DNA of 64,000 bases from Terrabacter aerolatus (GCF_007991735.1 NZ_BJYX01000006.1:1-64000), one strand, 5' to 3'. Positions 28,090 through 39,182 are shown, counted from the stretch's first letter. The notes: generated by a model from the letters alone, not told the origin. A program made the numbers and translations.

Positions 28090-29168
28090 TGGCGTCTGAC
28101 CTTCCCGACGCCCCGGACCGCCGAGACGGCGAACGCACCGAGAACCGCACCCGCCGCCAGGCTCGCCCGGTCCATGGCGCGAGACGCGTCCCGGCCGGCC
28201 CCGGTCGAAGCCTCTGGAACGACGTGGGTTACCTGACTCCCCGCGTGCGCCGGAGTGCCGGTCTCCGTCCGAACGGGCTCCGCGGCATACCGCACCAGGT
28301 CGGCGTCCGGTCTGCCGAGGCTGGACTCGTTGGCCGTCCATGCCGCCGAGAGCAGGATGACCTTGGACATGAGATTGAGCCAGAAGAGCAGGCCGACCGC
28401 GACGGCAACCGCCCCGAGCAACGGGTTGGAGGTCGCGTGGCTCACGAGGAAGCCACCGAAGAGCTTGAGCACGGTGAGGATCACGGCCCCGAGCACGGCG
28501 CCCTGCCGCACGTCCTGCAGGGGAAGGGGGACACCGGACAGCATCCTCAGGAGCACGACGAGGATGAGGGTGTCGAAGACCACGCCCGCGAGCAGTCCGA
28601 GCAGGCCGACGAGGAAGCCGTTGCCCCCGAGGCCGATCCAGCCGGCGACGCGCTCGGCGAGCCCGCCGATGGCGCTTGTGAGGATCGCCGAGACCGCGAT
28701 CGCGAGCCCGAGCGTCAGGAGGACGAAGACATCACGTGCCTTGGTGCGCACCATGTTGTCGGTGGACGCCTCGAGCCCGAACACGCCGCGGATGCCGGTC
28801 CGGAGGGCACCCACCCAGCCGAGGCCTGCCAGCAGGAGAGTGACGAAGGAGACGATGCCGGTGATCGTGAGGGTCAGACTGGCCGGCGCCCGGACGCTGA
28901 TGATGCCCTCCGGGTGGCTGGCCGTCTTGACCATGCCGGGGAGGGTGGCGTTGAGCGACTCGGCGATGGTCTCGACGAGGTCGGGGCGCCCACGGAGCAC
29001 GAAGCCGAAGACCGCGAACGCGAGGGCGAGGGCCGGGAAGATCGAGAAGAACGCGAAGTACCCGACACCGGCGGCGAGCAGGTCGCCGTTGGCCTCGCCG
29101 TAGCGCGTCCAGGCGCGGTACCCACGCGTCGACCTGAGCCGATCCAGAACGGTCTGGATGACGGACAC
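28086..29168 (-). CDS. YihY/BrkB-family inner membrane protein
   Basis: A 360-aa polytopic protein with six hydrophobic helices, of the YihY (formerly RNase BN/BrkB) family. AAGVGYFAFFSIFPALAL is the family's N-terminal signature and LLFWLNLMSKVILLSAAW the C-terminal one. The C-terminal ~60 residues are polar and probably cytoplasmic. The GTG start lies 2 bp after the RNA-ligase-like gene, forming a two-gene operon. Transport or envelope function is not established for the family. Confidence 0.88.
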   Translation of the reverse strand: MSVIQTVLDRLRSTRGYRAWTRYGEANGDLLAAGVGYFAFFSIFPALALAFAVFGFVLRGRPDLVETIAESLNATLPGMVKTASHPEGIISVRAPASLTLTITGIVSFVTLLLAGLGWVGALRTGIRGVFGLEASTDNMVRTKARDVFVLLTLGLAIAVSAILTSAIGGLAERVAGWIGLGGNGFLVGLLGLLAGVVFDTLILVVLLRMLSGVPLPLQDVRQGAVLGAVILTVLKLFGGFLVSHATSNPLLGAVAVAVGLLFWLNLMSKVILLSAAWTANESSLGRPDADLVRYAAEPVRTETGTPAHAGSQVTHVVPEASTGAGRDASRAMDRASLAAGAVLGAFAVSAVRGVGKVRRH

Positions 29169-29170
29169 CG

Positions 29171-29701
29171 TCAGCCGCCGCCGAGGTGGAACTCGCGCTC
29201 GGGACGCCAGACACCGTCGTCGCCCAGCTCGTAGACGTGGTAGGCGTCGACCGCGAAGGCCACCGAGTAGTCGGCAAGCTCACCGAACGCGCGGTCGAGA
29301 GACTCGGACGGGACGTTGTGCGCCACCGTCACGTGCGGGTGGTAGTAGAAGTCGAGGTCGCGCTGCACCGGACCGGAGCGGAGCGCCCGCTCGAGGGATT
29401 CGCAGTTCGAGACCCCGCGAGCCACCTGGATGAAGACGACGTCCGAGAGCGGGCGGAAGGTGCCCGTCCCTCGCAGGACGACGTCGAAGGCGGAGTGTTT
29501 GTCGGCGACCTCCCCGCAGTGGCTGAGGAAGGCGGCATACGCCTCCGCGTCGACCTCGGTCGGCGGCAGCAAGGTGATGTGGGCCGGGATCTGCCATGCC
29601 TGGGGGTCGCCGAAGTCGGCACGACGGCGCTGGAGGTAGGCACCGTGTGGGGCCGGGATCGGGATCGAGACGCCGATCGTCGTCGGGCGCGCAACACTCA
29701 C
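29171..29701 (-). CDS. 2'-5' RNA ligase / cyclic phosphodiesterase-like protein (2H family)
   Basis: A 176-aa protein with the two HxTx motifs of the 2H phosphoesterase superfamily, HITL near residue 40 and HVTV near residue 124. These form the active site for 2',3'-cyclic or 2'-5' phosphodiester chemistry in LigT-like proteins. Start is GTG 29701, lying 6 nt after a TACGGT box. It is co-transcribed with the YihY gene. In vivo substrate unknown. Confidence 0.85.
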   Translation of the reverse strand: MSVARPTTIGVSIPIPAPHGAYLQRRRADFGDPQAWQIPAHITLLPPTEVDAEAYAAFLSHCGEVADKHSAFDVVLRGTGTFRPLSDVVFIQVARGVSNCESLERALRSGPVQRDLDFYYHPHVTVAHNVPSESLDRAFGELADYSVAFAVDAYHVYELGDDGVWRPEREFHLGGG

Positions 29702-29707
29702 GCCCCG

Positions 29708-29713
29708 ACCGTA
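29708..29713 (-). promoter_or_regulatory. -10 box of the RNA-ligase-like/YihY operon, leaderless
   Basis: TACGGT on the minus strand ends 6 nt before the GTG at 29701. This fixes the start codon choice, because the longer open frame upstream would begin inside or before the promoter. Confidence 0.5.
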
Positions 29714-29781
29714 TCGAATCCGGTGCTTCATCGAGTCCCTGGGGGCGGCCGCAGCTGGGGCGCCCACCTCCGGGTCGGTGC

Positions 29782-31735
<1,954 letters not shown>

Positions 31736-31777
31736 GGTGTGATTCTGGCGTGACGGAACAGGCGCCGGACGGACAGG

Positions 31778-32365
31778 TCAGGCGATGGCACGGACGACGA
31801 CGAACCAGGCCAGGACCGGCGCGCCGACGGCGAGGGTGATGGCGATCACCCTCAGACCCGCCGCGTGGGCGTAGACCTTGGCCAGGGTCGCGGCACCGAT
31901 GCCGAGGACGAAGACGGGGACCGACCAGCCGGCGAGCAGGGCATTCAGGTCGATGATCTCCGGGCTCTTCGTGACGTTGGCGATGGTCGCGGCCTTGCCT
32001 GCCGGACTCCACGGCGCGGGTAGAGGCACCTGAGCGAGCAGCAGCATCGCCACGCCGAGCAGATCGGTCCGGAGGTGGGTGCGGCGGCGTTCGGCGAGCT
32101 GCCGGCGGCTGCGCGCCTGCGCCCGGATCGTGGCGGGCGCCGGTGCCAGGGCACGAGGGAGCACGAAGAGCAGGCCGGGAAGCCCGATGAGCCCGGCGAG
32201 CAGTGCCGCGTAGAGCTGGGGCTGCCCGTCCGACGCGAAGTCGAGGACGGTCACGATCGGCTCGGCGGACCGGGTCAGCGCCCACACGTACGCGAGGAAA
32301 CCGATGGTGGCGGCCACGGCGAGGGGTGCATCCCCGATGCGACGGCGCACCCCTTCCTGCGGCAT
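31778..32365 (-). CDS. conserved membrane protein of unknown function
   Basis: A 195-aa protein with four or five hydrophobic segments (residues ~15-32, 52-72, 100-115, 140-160, 168-192) and a basic loop RAQARSRRQLAERRRTH near residues 80-100. I do not recognise the family. It is divergent from the LCP gene, with both promoters in a 53-bp gap. Start ATG 32365 lies 7 nt after TACACT. Confidence 0.65.
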   Translation of the reverse strand: MPQEGVRRRIGDAPLAVAATIGFLAYVWALTRSAEPIVTVLDFASDGQPQLYAALLAGLIGLPGLLFVLPRALAPAPATIRAQARSRRQLAERRRTHLRTDLLGVAMLLLAQVPLPAPWSPAGKAATIANVTKSPEIIDLNALLAGWSVPVFVLGIGAATLAKVYAHAAGLRVIAITLAVGAPVLAWFVVVRAIA

Positions 32366-32372
32366 GGCCGAC

Positions 32373-32412
32373 AGTGTAGGCGCCCGAAAGCGACGATCCG
32401 GACATCTACACT
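32373..32412. promoter_or_regulatory. divergent leaderless promoter pair
   Basis: The same -10 hexamer TACACT occurs on both strands: minus at 32373-32378 (7 nt before the membrane-protein ATG) and plus at 32407-32412 (6 nt before the LCP GTG). With only 53 bp between start codons the two promoters must share or interleave their -35 regions, so they may be co-regulated or mutually exclusive. Confidence 0.5.
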
Positions 32413-32418
32413 GGCGCC

Positions 32419-33546
32419 GTGGACAACTCCGGGCGACGCGCGACCGACCTCTTCGACGACGACGCCGGTGCCGAGGCGCCGACGTACCGTGACCACGTAT
32501 CGCCCACCCGTGACGAGCTCGACGGCCTCGGACTCGGCGCCGGTCGCACCGAGGGAGACCTCGGACGGCAGGACCCTTCGGGGCGCCGCCGGGAGAAGAA
32601 GCGCAACCGCACGGTGCTCGTGGCCGCGCTCGTCCTCCTGCTCGTGCCCGTGCTGGCCGTGGGCGGGTACCTCGCCTATCTCAATCATCTCGTCTCCGAC
32701 AACGTCAAACAGGAGCTCCTGCTCCCCGACACCAACAACGGGCCGACTGACAAGAACGGTGCCGCCGTCGCCCAGCCGACCGGAACCGGCACGAACTACC
32801 TCATCATCGGCAACGACGCCGGGCCCGACCGCGTGGGCGCCCGCTCCGACGTCATGGTGCTCGTCCACGTGCCCGAGGACCACTCCCGGGTCACACTGGT
32901 CCATTTCCCGCGAGACCTCTACGTCTCGATCCCGGGCAGGGGCAAGAACAAGCTGAACGCGGCGTACGCGTTCGGCGGGGCGCCACTGCTCGTCACCACG
33001 ATGCAGAACATGCTCGGCATCCGCGTCGACCACGTGGCCGTGCTCGGTTTCGAGGGCTTCAAGGCGATGACCGACGCCGTCGGAGGCGTCGACGTCAGGG
33101 TGGAGGAGCCGAGCAAGAGCAACGGCTACGACTTCAAGGTCGGCACGATGCACATGACGGGCGACATGGGCCTTGCCTTCGTCCGCGAGCGTCACCAGCT
33201 GAGCCAGGGCGACATCTCCCGCGGTCTGCGGCAGCTCGCCTTCATCAAGGCGCTCATGCTCAAGACCCTCAACAAGGACGTCCTGCTCAACCCGGTCCGC
33301 CTCAGTCAGTTCGTCGACGCGGCGACGTCCAACCTCACCGTCGACCAGAAGCTCGATGTCGGCACGATGCGCTCGGAGGCGCTGGCGATGCGCGGGCTGC
33401 GCAGCAAGGACATCCGCTTCATCACGGCGCCGTTCACCGGTTTCGGCACGAGTCCGGACGGCGCCTCCATCGACATCGTCGACGATGCCAAGATGGCCGA
33501 CCTCGGCCAGGCCATCCGCACGGACTCGCTGGACTCCTACAGCTAG
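32419..33546 (+). CDS. LytR-CpsA-Psr (LCP) family phosphotransferase
   Basis: Membrane-anchored enzyme (375 aa) that transfers polyprenol-linked glycans onto peptidoglycan. A cytoplasmic N-terminus of about 70 residues is followed by one helix (LVAALVLLLVPVLAVGGYL) and the extracellular LCP domain. Visible motifs are RSDVMVLVHV, FPRDLYVSIPG with the lipid-phosphate-binding Arg/Asp, NKLNAAYAFGG, and the late FVRERHQL. It stands next to the rhamnose and polysaccharide genes, so it could attach the glycan of this locus to the wall. Its stop shares CTAG with the convergent phosphatase gene. Confidence 0.9.
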   Translation: MDNSGRRATDLFDDDAGAEAPTYRDHVSPTRDELDGLGLGAGRTEGDLGRQDPSGRRREKKRNRTVLVAALVLLLVPVLAVGGYLAYLNHLVSDNVKQELLLPDTNNGPTDKNGAAVAQPTGTGTNYLIIGNDAGPDRVGARSDVMVLVHVPEDHSRVTLVHFPRDLYVSIPGRGKNKLNAAYAFGGAPLLVTTMQNMLGIRVDHVAVLGFEGFKAMTDAVGGVDVRVEEPSKSNGYDFKVGTMHMTGDMGLAFVRERHQLSQGDISRGLRQLAFIKALMLKTLNKDVLLNPVRLSQFVDAATSNLTVDQKLDVGTMRSEALAMRGLRSKDIRFITAPFTGFGTSPDGASIDIVDDAKMADLGQAIRTDSLDSYS

Positions 33547-34142
33547 GGTCCGGGGTGCGGGTCGGAGCCCGTCGTCAGGGCTCCGACGACGGACGGCAGC
33601 TGCGACTCGATCTCGGTCGACATGAGGTGGTAGGCCTCGGAGCTGCGCCCATATGGGTCGGATATGTCCGATTCAGCAGCCGCTCGTGCCGGGTGCAGCC
33701 CGCGGCGGCCGCGGGCGACGTCGACGACGACCGAGGCCCACGGCGTGTCGGGACCTGCCTGGGCCGCCTCCGGCGAACCGGCGAGGTCGGCGTCGTGGAC
33801 GAGGTCCGCGAGCTCCCCGAGGGTGAAGGTCTTGCGCAGCGCCCTCGGGTGCAGGGCCACGGCGTCGGCGCGGTGCTTCTGCGTCGCGGTGATGACGAGG
33901 TCGGCGCGGTCGAGCATCGCGGGCACGAGCTGGCGGGAGGCGAAACCGGTCGTGTCGGCTCCCACGGCGTCGAGGAGGGCCACCGAGCCGGGCTCGATGT
34001 CGGCGCCGACGAGGGCCCGCGTGCCGGCGCTCTCGACGACGACGTCCTGGCCGGAAAGGAGCTGGCGGAGACGTCGCTCGAGGTAGGGCGACCGGCAGAC
34101 GTTGCCGGTGCAGATGACGAGGAGGTTCCCGATCGGCCTCAA
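33543..34142 (-). CDS. low-molecular-weight protein-tyrosine phosphatase, copy 1
   Basis: A 199-aa LMW-PTP. The catalytic P-loop CTGNVCRS (C-x5-R-S) is near residue 14 and the general-acid DPYG near the C-terminus. The TTG start at 34142 overlaps the rmlC stop as TTGA and is preceded by GGGGGAG at 5-nt spacing. A Wzb-like phosphatase would dephosphorylate the tyrosine kinase at 36776-38359. It shares CTAG with the LCP gene at its 3' end. A second paralog lies at 38460-39065. Confidence 0.88.
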   Translation of the reverse strand: MRPIGNLLVICTGNVCRSPYLERRLRQLLSGQDVVVESAGTRALVGADIEPGSVALLDAVGADTTGFASRQLVPAMLDRADLVITATQKHRADAVALHPRALRKTFTLGELADLVHDADLAGSPEAAQAGPDTPWASVVVDVARGRRGLHPARAAAESDISDPYGRSSEAYHLMSTEIESQLPSVVGALTTGSDPHPGP

Positions 34143-34747
34143 GGGCGCTCCCCCGACAGGGATCGCCGGTAGGCCTGGCAGGCCTCGTAGGTCGGCAGGA
34201 GACCGCTGGCGGCGGCGTCGGCCAGCGACGGGGCCTCGGTGTCCTTCGGCGAGAGCAGCGGCTCGATCCCGTCCGGCAGGGTCAGGGCCAGCTCGGGATC
34301 GAGCGGGTTGATGCCGTGCTCGGCCGTCGGGTTGTAGGCGGCGGAGCAGAGGTAGTGGGCGGCGGTGTCGTCCTCGAGGGCGCAGAAGGCGTGCCCCAGC
34401 CCCTCCGAGAGGTAGACGGCCTGGCGCTCGCGGGAGTCGAGCAGCACCGACTCCCACTGGCCGAAGGTCGGCGAGCCGACGCGGATGTCGACGACGAAGT
34501 CGAGCAGCGAGCCGCTGATGGCGGTGACGTACTTGGCCTGCCCCACCGGCACGTCGGCGAAGTGGACGCCGCGCAACGTGCCCCGCGACGACACCGACAC
34601 GTTGGTCTGGACCACGTCGAGACGGTGGCCCACGACCTCGGCCAGACGGTCACCCCGGAAGGACTCGAGGAAGACACCCCGGTCGTCGGGGAAGATCCGC
34701 GGCGTCACCACCCAGGCACCCTCGATCGAGAGCGGACGGATGTCCAT
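34139..34747 (-). CDS. rmlC: dTDP-4-dehydrorhamnose 3,5-epimerase
   Basis: Third enzyme of dTDP-L-rhamnose synthesis, a cupin-fold epimerase of 202 aa. Family motifs: IFPDDRGVFLESFR, the conserved TNVSVSSRGTLRGVHF with catalytic His/Arg, and a YLSEGLGHAFCALEDD stretch. It overlaps rmlA by one base and the phosphatase gene by four. rmlB and rmlD lie at 40.6-42.5 kb on the other strand, completing the pathway. Confidence 0.94.
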   Translation of the reverse strand: MDIRPLSIEGAWVVTPRIFPDDRGVFLESFRGDRLAEVVGHRLDVVQTNVSVSSRGTLRGVHFADVPVGQAKYVTAISGSLLDFVVDIRVGSPTFGQWESVLLDSRERQAVYLSEGLGHAFCALEDDTAAHYLCSAAYNPTAEHGINPLDPELALTLPDGIEPLLSPKDTEAPSLADAAASGLLPTYEACQAYRRSLSGERP

Positions 34748-35625
34748 CAGATCCCCTCCCGGGCCTCGGCGAGCAGGGCGTGCAGGTAGAGGCCGTAGCC
34801 GCTCTTGGCCTGGGCGTCGGCGTGCACGCGCAGGCCGTCGTCGTCGATCCAGCCGTTGCGCCAGGCGACCTCCTCGACGCAGCCGATCTTCTGGCCCTGC
34901 CGGGCCTCGACGACGTGGACGTACTGGCTGGCCTCCATGAGACCGGTGAAGGTGCCGGTGTCGAACCACGCGGTGCCACGCGGCAGCGGGGTCACGGTCA
35001 GGGTGCCGCGGCGGAGGTACTCGTCGTTGACGGCGGTGATCTCGAGCTCGCCGCGCTCGCTCGGGGTGAGGTTGCGGGCGATCTCGACGACGTCGTTGTC
35101 GTAGAAGTAGAGCCCGGGCACGGCGTAGCTGGACTTGGGCTGCTTCGGCTTCTCCTCGATCGACAGGACGGTGCCGTCCTGGTCGAACTCGACGACGCCG
35201 TATGCCGTGGGGTCGGCGACGCGGTAGGCGAAGACGTGGCCACCACGCACGTGCGTGTTGTCGCGCAGGCGCGTGCCGAGACCGGGGCCGAAGAAGATGT
35301 TGTCGCCGAGGACGAGGGCCACCTCGTCGTCGCCGATGAAGTCGGCACCCAGCACGAAGGCCTGGGCGAGCCCGTCGGGACTCGGCTGGACGGCATACGT
35401 GATCGACATGCCCCACTGCGAGCCGTCGGCGAGGAGGCGCTGGAACTGCTCGGAGTCGGCCGGCGTCGTGATCACGAGGACCTCACGGATGCCCGCCATC
35501 ATCAGCGTCGACAAGGGGTAGTAGACCATCGGCTTGTCGTAGACGGGCATGAGCTGCTTGCTGATGCCGCGCGTGATGGGGTGGAGGCGCGTGCCCGAGC
35601 CGCCGGCGAGGATGATTCCCTTCAT
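34747..35625 (-). CDS. rmlA: glucose-1-phosphate thymidylyltransferase
   Basis: First enzyme of dTDP-L-rhamnose synthesis (292 aa), making dTDP-glucose. [15 protein letters not shown] is the nucleotidyl-transfer loop, followed by [27 protein letters not shown] and [13 protein letters not shown] 35625 lies 8 nt after TAGGCT. The gene holds two exact copies of the ACGGCATACG motif (35199 and 35390). Transcribed with rmlC and the phosphatase. Confidence 0.95.
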   Translation of the reverse strand: MKGIILAGGSGTRLHPITRGISKQLMPVYDKPMVYYPLSTLMMAGIREVLVITTPADSEQFQRLLADGSQWGMSITYAVQPSPDGLAQAFVLGADFIGDDEVALVLGDNIFFGPGLGTRLRDNTHVRGGHVFAYRVADPTAYGVVEFDQDGTVLSIEEKPKQPKSSYAVPGLYFYDNDVVEIARNLTPSERGELEITAVNDEYLRRGTLTVTPLPRGTAWFDTGTFTGLMEASQYVHVVEARQGQKIGCVEEVAWRNGWIDDDGLRVHADAQAKSGYGLYLHALLAEAREGI

Positions 35626-35686
35626 GGTCGCCCAGCCTAGGGGGACTTCACGGGGCGGGCGTCATGCGGGCCGCTGACGGGACGGC

Positions 35687-36634
35687 TCACGCGGTCTCGC
35701 TCCAGCTCTTGAGGTCGCTCCCGGACCGCCACGTCGCGTCGGCGACCGCGAGCCACCCGGCGTCGGCGACGACGCTGAGCGACACCCGGCCCTCGGCGCC
35801 CTCGAGCAGGGTCGTGACGCAGGCGACCCGACTCGCCCCGCTGTCGGCCACCTTGGCGACCTCGACGCCGGCGCAGCCCTCGACGACCCGGGCGACGTAG
35901 ACGGTCGAGCTGCCCTGCTCGTCGCGGGCCGCGACCGCCACGGTGCCCTGGACGTCAGCCAGGGCGGTCCAGCTCGAGCCGCCGTCGGCGGAGCGCACGA
36001 GGCGTCCGTCGGCGCAGGCCGCGACGGCCCGCGTCGCGCTGACGCGGGCGAGGTCGATGACGGGGGTCGCGCCGCACGGTCGGGCGTCGGGGCGCTTCGG
36101 GGTGATGACGAGGGCGGGCTGGTCACCGCCGGGCACGCGCGACCACCCGCCGTCGATGGTGCGCGGCCCACGCCAGGTCCGGCCGTCGTCGTCGGTGGCG
36201 TACTCCCCCGCCGAGCAGCTCTTGGGGGCGCCGATGACGAAGCCGCGGGTGGCGGCCACGGGCTGGACGCGGCCGAGCGCCGCAGCGCCTGCCGACCGCT
36301 TGGTCCACGTCTTGCCGCCGTCGTCGGTGACGGTGAGGGCGGAGCCGCCCTGGGCGCACGTGCCGAGCAGGGCGCGCCAGGCGCGCTGGCCGTCGACGGC
36401 GGCGATCGCCTCGGTGAGGGGACGGGCCTGCGTCGCGGTGTCCGTGGGGGCCGCCGTCGCGGACGGCTTGGCGGTCGAGGTGGCGGCAGGGACCGGGGTC
36501 GAGGCCGGGGCGGAGGCCTCGGCGGACCCGGGACGGAAGGCGAGGGCTACCAGGAGGGCGTCCACGACGAGCAGGGCCAGCAGCCCCACGAGCGCCAATC
36601 GACCCAACGACTTGTCCGACATCCACCGAATCAC
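35687..36634 (-). CDS. secreted/anchored beta-propeller-like protein with BNR repeats
   Basis: A 315-aa protein with one N-terminal hydrophobic helix (LALVGLLALLVVDALLVALAF), then a Pro/Ala/Thr-rich linker and a repeat domain. BNR-type Asp-box repeats are visible: DDGGKTWTK, DDDGRTWRG and SADGGSSWTA, pointing to a beta-propeller outside the cell. No sialidase catalytic residues were recognised. GTG 36634 is 7 nt after TAGAGT; ATG 36622 is an alternative. It sits beside the tyrosine kinase gene, divergently. A structural or sensing role at the surface is inference. Confidence 0.65.
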   Translation of the reverse strand: MIRWMSDKSLGRLALVGLLALLVVDALLVALAFRPGSAEASAPASTPVPAATSTAKPSATAAPTDTATQARPLTEAIAAVDGQRAWRALLGTCAQGGSALTVTDDGGKTWTKRSAGAAALGRVQPVAATRGFVIGAPKSCSAGEYATDDDGRTWRGPRTIDGGWSRVPGGDQPALVITPKRPDARPCGATPVIDLARVSATRAVAACADGRLVRSADGGSSWTALADVQGTVAVAARDEQGSSTVYVARVVEGCAGVEVAKVADSGASRVACVTTLLEGAEGRVSLSVVADAGWLAVADATWRSGSDLKSWSETA

Positions 36635-36690
36635 GATCGTCACTCTACGGACCCGCCGGACCGAAACAGCGCATCCCGGACGCTCGGCAC

Positions 36691-36727
36691 TAGGATGCGC
36701 AAGAGTGTTGTGTCGGAATTGTCCGAC
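36691..36727 (+). promoter_or_regulatory. promoter and 5'-UTR inverted repeat of the BY-kinase gene
   Basis: TAGGAT at 36691-36696 fits a -10 box. Just downstream GTCGGA (36712-36717) and TCCGAC (36722-36727) form a 6-bp inverted repeat with a 4-nt ATTG loop. It would lie within the transcribed leader, about 50 nt before the start codon. It could be an operator or an RNA hairpin. Confidence 0.4.
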
Positions 36728-36775
36728 CACAGAGCCACGTGACCAGGGCGCGGCCGGCGAGAAGAGACGAAGACA

Positions 36776-38359
36776 GTGGAACTGCAGGACTACCTGAACG
36801 TCATCCGGAAGCGATGGATGATCATCGCAGCGGTGACGCTCGTGACCCTCGGACTGGCCGCCGCCTACACGGCCCTCTCGCCCCGCACGTACTCATCGTC
36901 GACGCGGTTCTTCGTGCAGACGACGAGCGACGACACGACGTCTTCCCTGGCACAGGGCAACACGTTCACCCAAGCTCGCGTCAAGACCTATGCCCAGATC
37001 CTCACGGACCCGACCGTGCTGCAGCCCGTCATCGATTCAGTCCGACTGAGCAGCACCACCGACCAGCTGGCCGGTCGAGTCACGTCATCCATCCCTCTCG
37101 ACACCGGTCTGATCGACGTGACAGTCACGGACTCGAGCCCGCAGCGCGCGCAACAGATCGCCAAAGCCATTGGGGAGGTCTTTCCTCCTTACGTCGCCAA
37201 GATCGAGACGCGATCCGGCAAGACGTCCCCCGTTCAACTTTCGGTGACGCGGCCTGCCACCTTCGAGCCGGCACCCGTCAGCCCCAAGCCCACGCGCAAC
37301 CTCGCGCTCGGCCTCGTGCTCGGCCTGCTCCTCGGCTTCGGCATGGCCCTGCTGCGCGACGTGCTCGACAAGTCGGTCAAGTCCCAGCGCGACCTCGAGA
37401 CGGTCACCGATCGCACCATCCTCGGCGGCATCGCCTACGACACGGACGCCTCGGTCCACCCGCTCATCGTGCAGGTCGACCCGCGGTCGCAGCGCGCCGA
37501 GGCCTTCCGCTCGCTGCGCACCAACCTGCAGTTCATCGACGTCTCCAACCCACCGAAGTCGATCGTCGTCACCTCCTCCCTGCCGGGCGAGGGCAAGTCG
37601 ACGACGACGGCCAACCTGGCGATCAGCCTCGCCGAGACGGGCCTCAAGGTCGTCGTCATCGAGGGCGACCTGCGCCGGCCGCGACTGCTCGACTACCTCG
37701 GCTTCGAGGGCTCGGTCGGCCTGACGGACGTGCTCGTGGGCCGCGTCGAGGTCGACGACGTGCTCCAGCCCTTCGGTCGCACCGGCCTGCGCCTGCTCGG
37801 CGCCGGGCCGATCCCGCCCAACCCGAGCGAGCTGCTCGGCTCGGCCAATATGGAGCAGCTGATCGAGGACCTGACGGAGCGTTTCGACTACGTCCTCATC
37901 GACGCTCCGCCGTTGCTGCCGGTCACCGACGCCGCGGTGCTCAGCACCATCGTCGACGGCGCTCTCGTCGTCGTCGGGGCCGGAGTGGTCCAGCGCGAGC
38001 ACGTGCGCCGCGCCATCGACTCCCTCGACGCGGTCAACGGGTCGGTGCTCGGTCTCATCCTCAACCGCGTCAAGGCCAAGGAGGGCGGGGCCGGCTACGG
38101 CACCTACGAGTACGACTACCGCCCCGAGAGCGAGCGGCAGCGTGCCAAGGGCCGGTCGATGCCCCCGCAGCGGCGCCCCATCGCGAACGAGGACGACATG
38201 GGCCCGGTCAACCCGCGGATGTCCGCTCCCGGGAGCAGGCCGGGCGCAGTGGGCCCGGAGACGCCGGAGCAGCAGTCCAACGGTCATGCCACAGCGCACT
38301 ACGCGGGCGATCCGGCCCAGCGCGCCGACTTCCCCGCAGGAGACTCGATCTTCCGCTGA
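36776..38359 (+). CDS. polysaccharide co-polymerase / BY-type tyrosine autokinase (Wzz-Wzc-like)
   Basis: A 527-aa fusion controlling polysaccharide chain length and export. Residues 1-180 form a Wzz domain bounded by two helices (WMIIAAVTLVTLGLAAAYTA and LALGLVLGLLLGFGMALL). The kinase domain follows: Walker A SSLPGEGKSTTTANLA, Walker A' VVVIEGDLRRPRL and Walker B YVLIDAPPLL. A Tyr cluster, GYGTYEYDYRPE, lies near residue 440 and is the expected autophosphorylation site, followed by a ~80-aa disordered tail. GTG start. Two LMW phosphatases flank it at 2-3 kb distance. Confidence 0.9.
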   Translation: MELQDYLNVIRKRWMIIAAVTLVTLGLAAAYTALSPRTYSSSTRFFVQTTSDDTTSSLAQGNTFTQARVKTYAQILTDPTVLQPVIDSVRLSSTTDQLAGRVTSSIPLDTGLIDVTVTDSSPQRAQQIAKAIGEVFPPYVAKIETRSGKTSPVQLSVTRPATFEPAPVSPKPTRNLALGLVLGLLLGFGMALLRDVLDKSVKSQRDLETVTDRTILGGIAYDTDASVHPLIVQVDPRSQRAEAFRSLRTNLQFIDVSNPPKSIVVTSSLPGEGKSTTTANLAISLAETGLKVVVIEGDLRRPRLLDYLGFEGSVGLTDVLVGRVEVDDVLQPFGRTGLRLLGAGPIPPNPSELLGSANMEQLIEDLTERFDYVLIDAPPLLPVTDAAVLSTIVDGALVVVGAGVVQREHVRRAIDSLDAVNGSVLGLILNRVKAKEGGAGYGTYEYDYRPESERQRAKGRSMPPQRRPIANEDDMGPVNPRMSAPGSRPGAVGPETPEQQSNGHATAHYAGDPAQRADFPAGDSIFR

Positions 38360-38404
38360 TCCGACGCTCAAGCTGTCGGCTCGGAGTTCGACCACCCGTG
38401 CACG

Positions 38405-38442
38405 CACCAGGCCCACTCACGAGATCGTGAGGGGGCCTGGTG
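38405..38442. terminator. bidirectional terminator hairpin
   Basis: CACCAGGCCC-a-CTCACGA, a 2-nt centre (a 4-nt loop once the last pair opens), then TCGTGAG-g-GGGCCTGGTG: a stem of about 17 pairs with one A/G mismatch. A pyrimidine-rich tract follows. It lies between the convergent BY-kinase and phosphatase-2 genes and can serve both. Confidence 0.85.
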
Positions 38443-38459
38443 CTTCTCCTCGAGGTCGC

Positions 38460-39065
38460 TCAGCCGATCCGGTCGGCGCGTGAGGAGCCGGCGACGGAGC
38501 CCAGCGCGGCCACGATGACGGAGAGGAAGTCCTCGATGCGGTCGTAGGCCTCGTCGTGGGTGCGCTCCGAGCCACGGTAGGGGTCGACGACGTCGACCTC
38601 GTCCGGGTCGCCAGGGGCGATGGTGCCTCGTGTGGCGGCGGCCTCGGCGACGACCTGGGGCAGCCATGGCCGCGAGGGCACGATGGGCCGCCACGTCTGG
38701 GATGCGCGACAGAGGTCGGCGAAGTCACCGAGGGCGAAGATACGACGCATGGCCGCGGGGTGCAGGCGCGCGACGTCGCCGCGCTGGGCGCGCGTCAGGG
38801 TGAGCACCATCTCCGCCTCGTCGACCAGGCGCGGCGTCACCGCTCGTGCGGCGAAGCCGGTGACGTCGGCTCCGAGACGACGCAACCTCTGGCACGTGTC
38901 GGCCTCGATGTCGGAGCCGACCAGGGCCCCCGTTCCGGCGCTGCCTATCGGTATCCCAGGGTCGGGCAGGAGCTGCCGCATCCGCCGCTCCGCGTAGGGC
39001 GACCGGCAGATGTTGCCGGTGCAGACGAACAGGATGCCGCGGTCGGGAGGGGTGTCGCCGAGCAT
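38460..39065 (-). CDS. low-molecular-weight protein-tyrosine phosphatase, copy 2
   Basis: A 201-aa LMW-PTP paralog of the gene at 33543. The P-loop is CTGNICRS and the general acid sits in VDPYRG. I chose ATG 39065, preceded by a G-run at 5-nt spacing; TTG 39077 is also possible. A TAGGAT -10 lies at 39107-39112 on the minus strand, leaving a leader of about 35 nt. It converges on the BY-kinase gene across a strong terminator. Both phosphatases could act on the kinase; division of labour is unknown. Confidence 0.87.
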   Translation of the reverse strand: MLGDTPPDRGILFVCTGNICRSPYAERRMRQLLPDPGIPIGSAGTGALVGSDIEADTCQRLRRLGADVTGFAARAVTPRLVDEAEMVLTLTRAQRGDVARLHPAAMRRIFALGDFADLCRASQTWRPIVPSRPWLPQVVAEAAATRGTIAPGDPDEVDVVDPYRGSERTHDEAYDRIEDFLSVIVAALGSVAGSSRADRIG

Positions 39066-39182
39066 TGGAACCCCCAAGTTCTCTCGGCGTGAACAGGTGA
39101 ACCCTGATCCTACGTGTGGCCCCTGGGGCGTATGTACAGGATTGGTAAAGTTGGCGGCTTTGTCTCAGGGAATATGCAGTTC

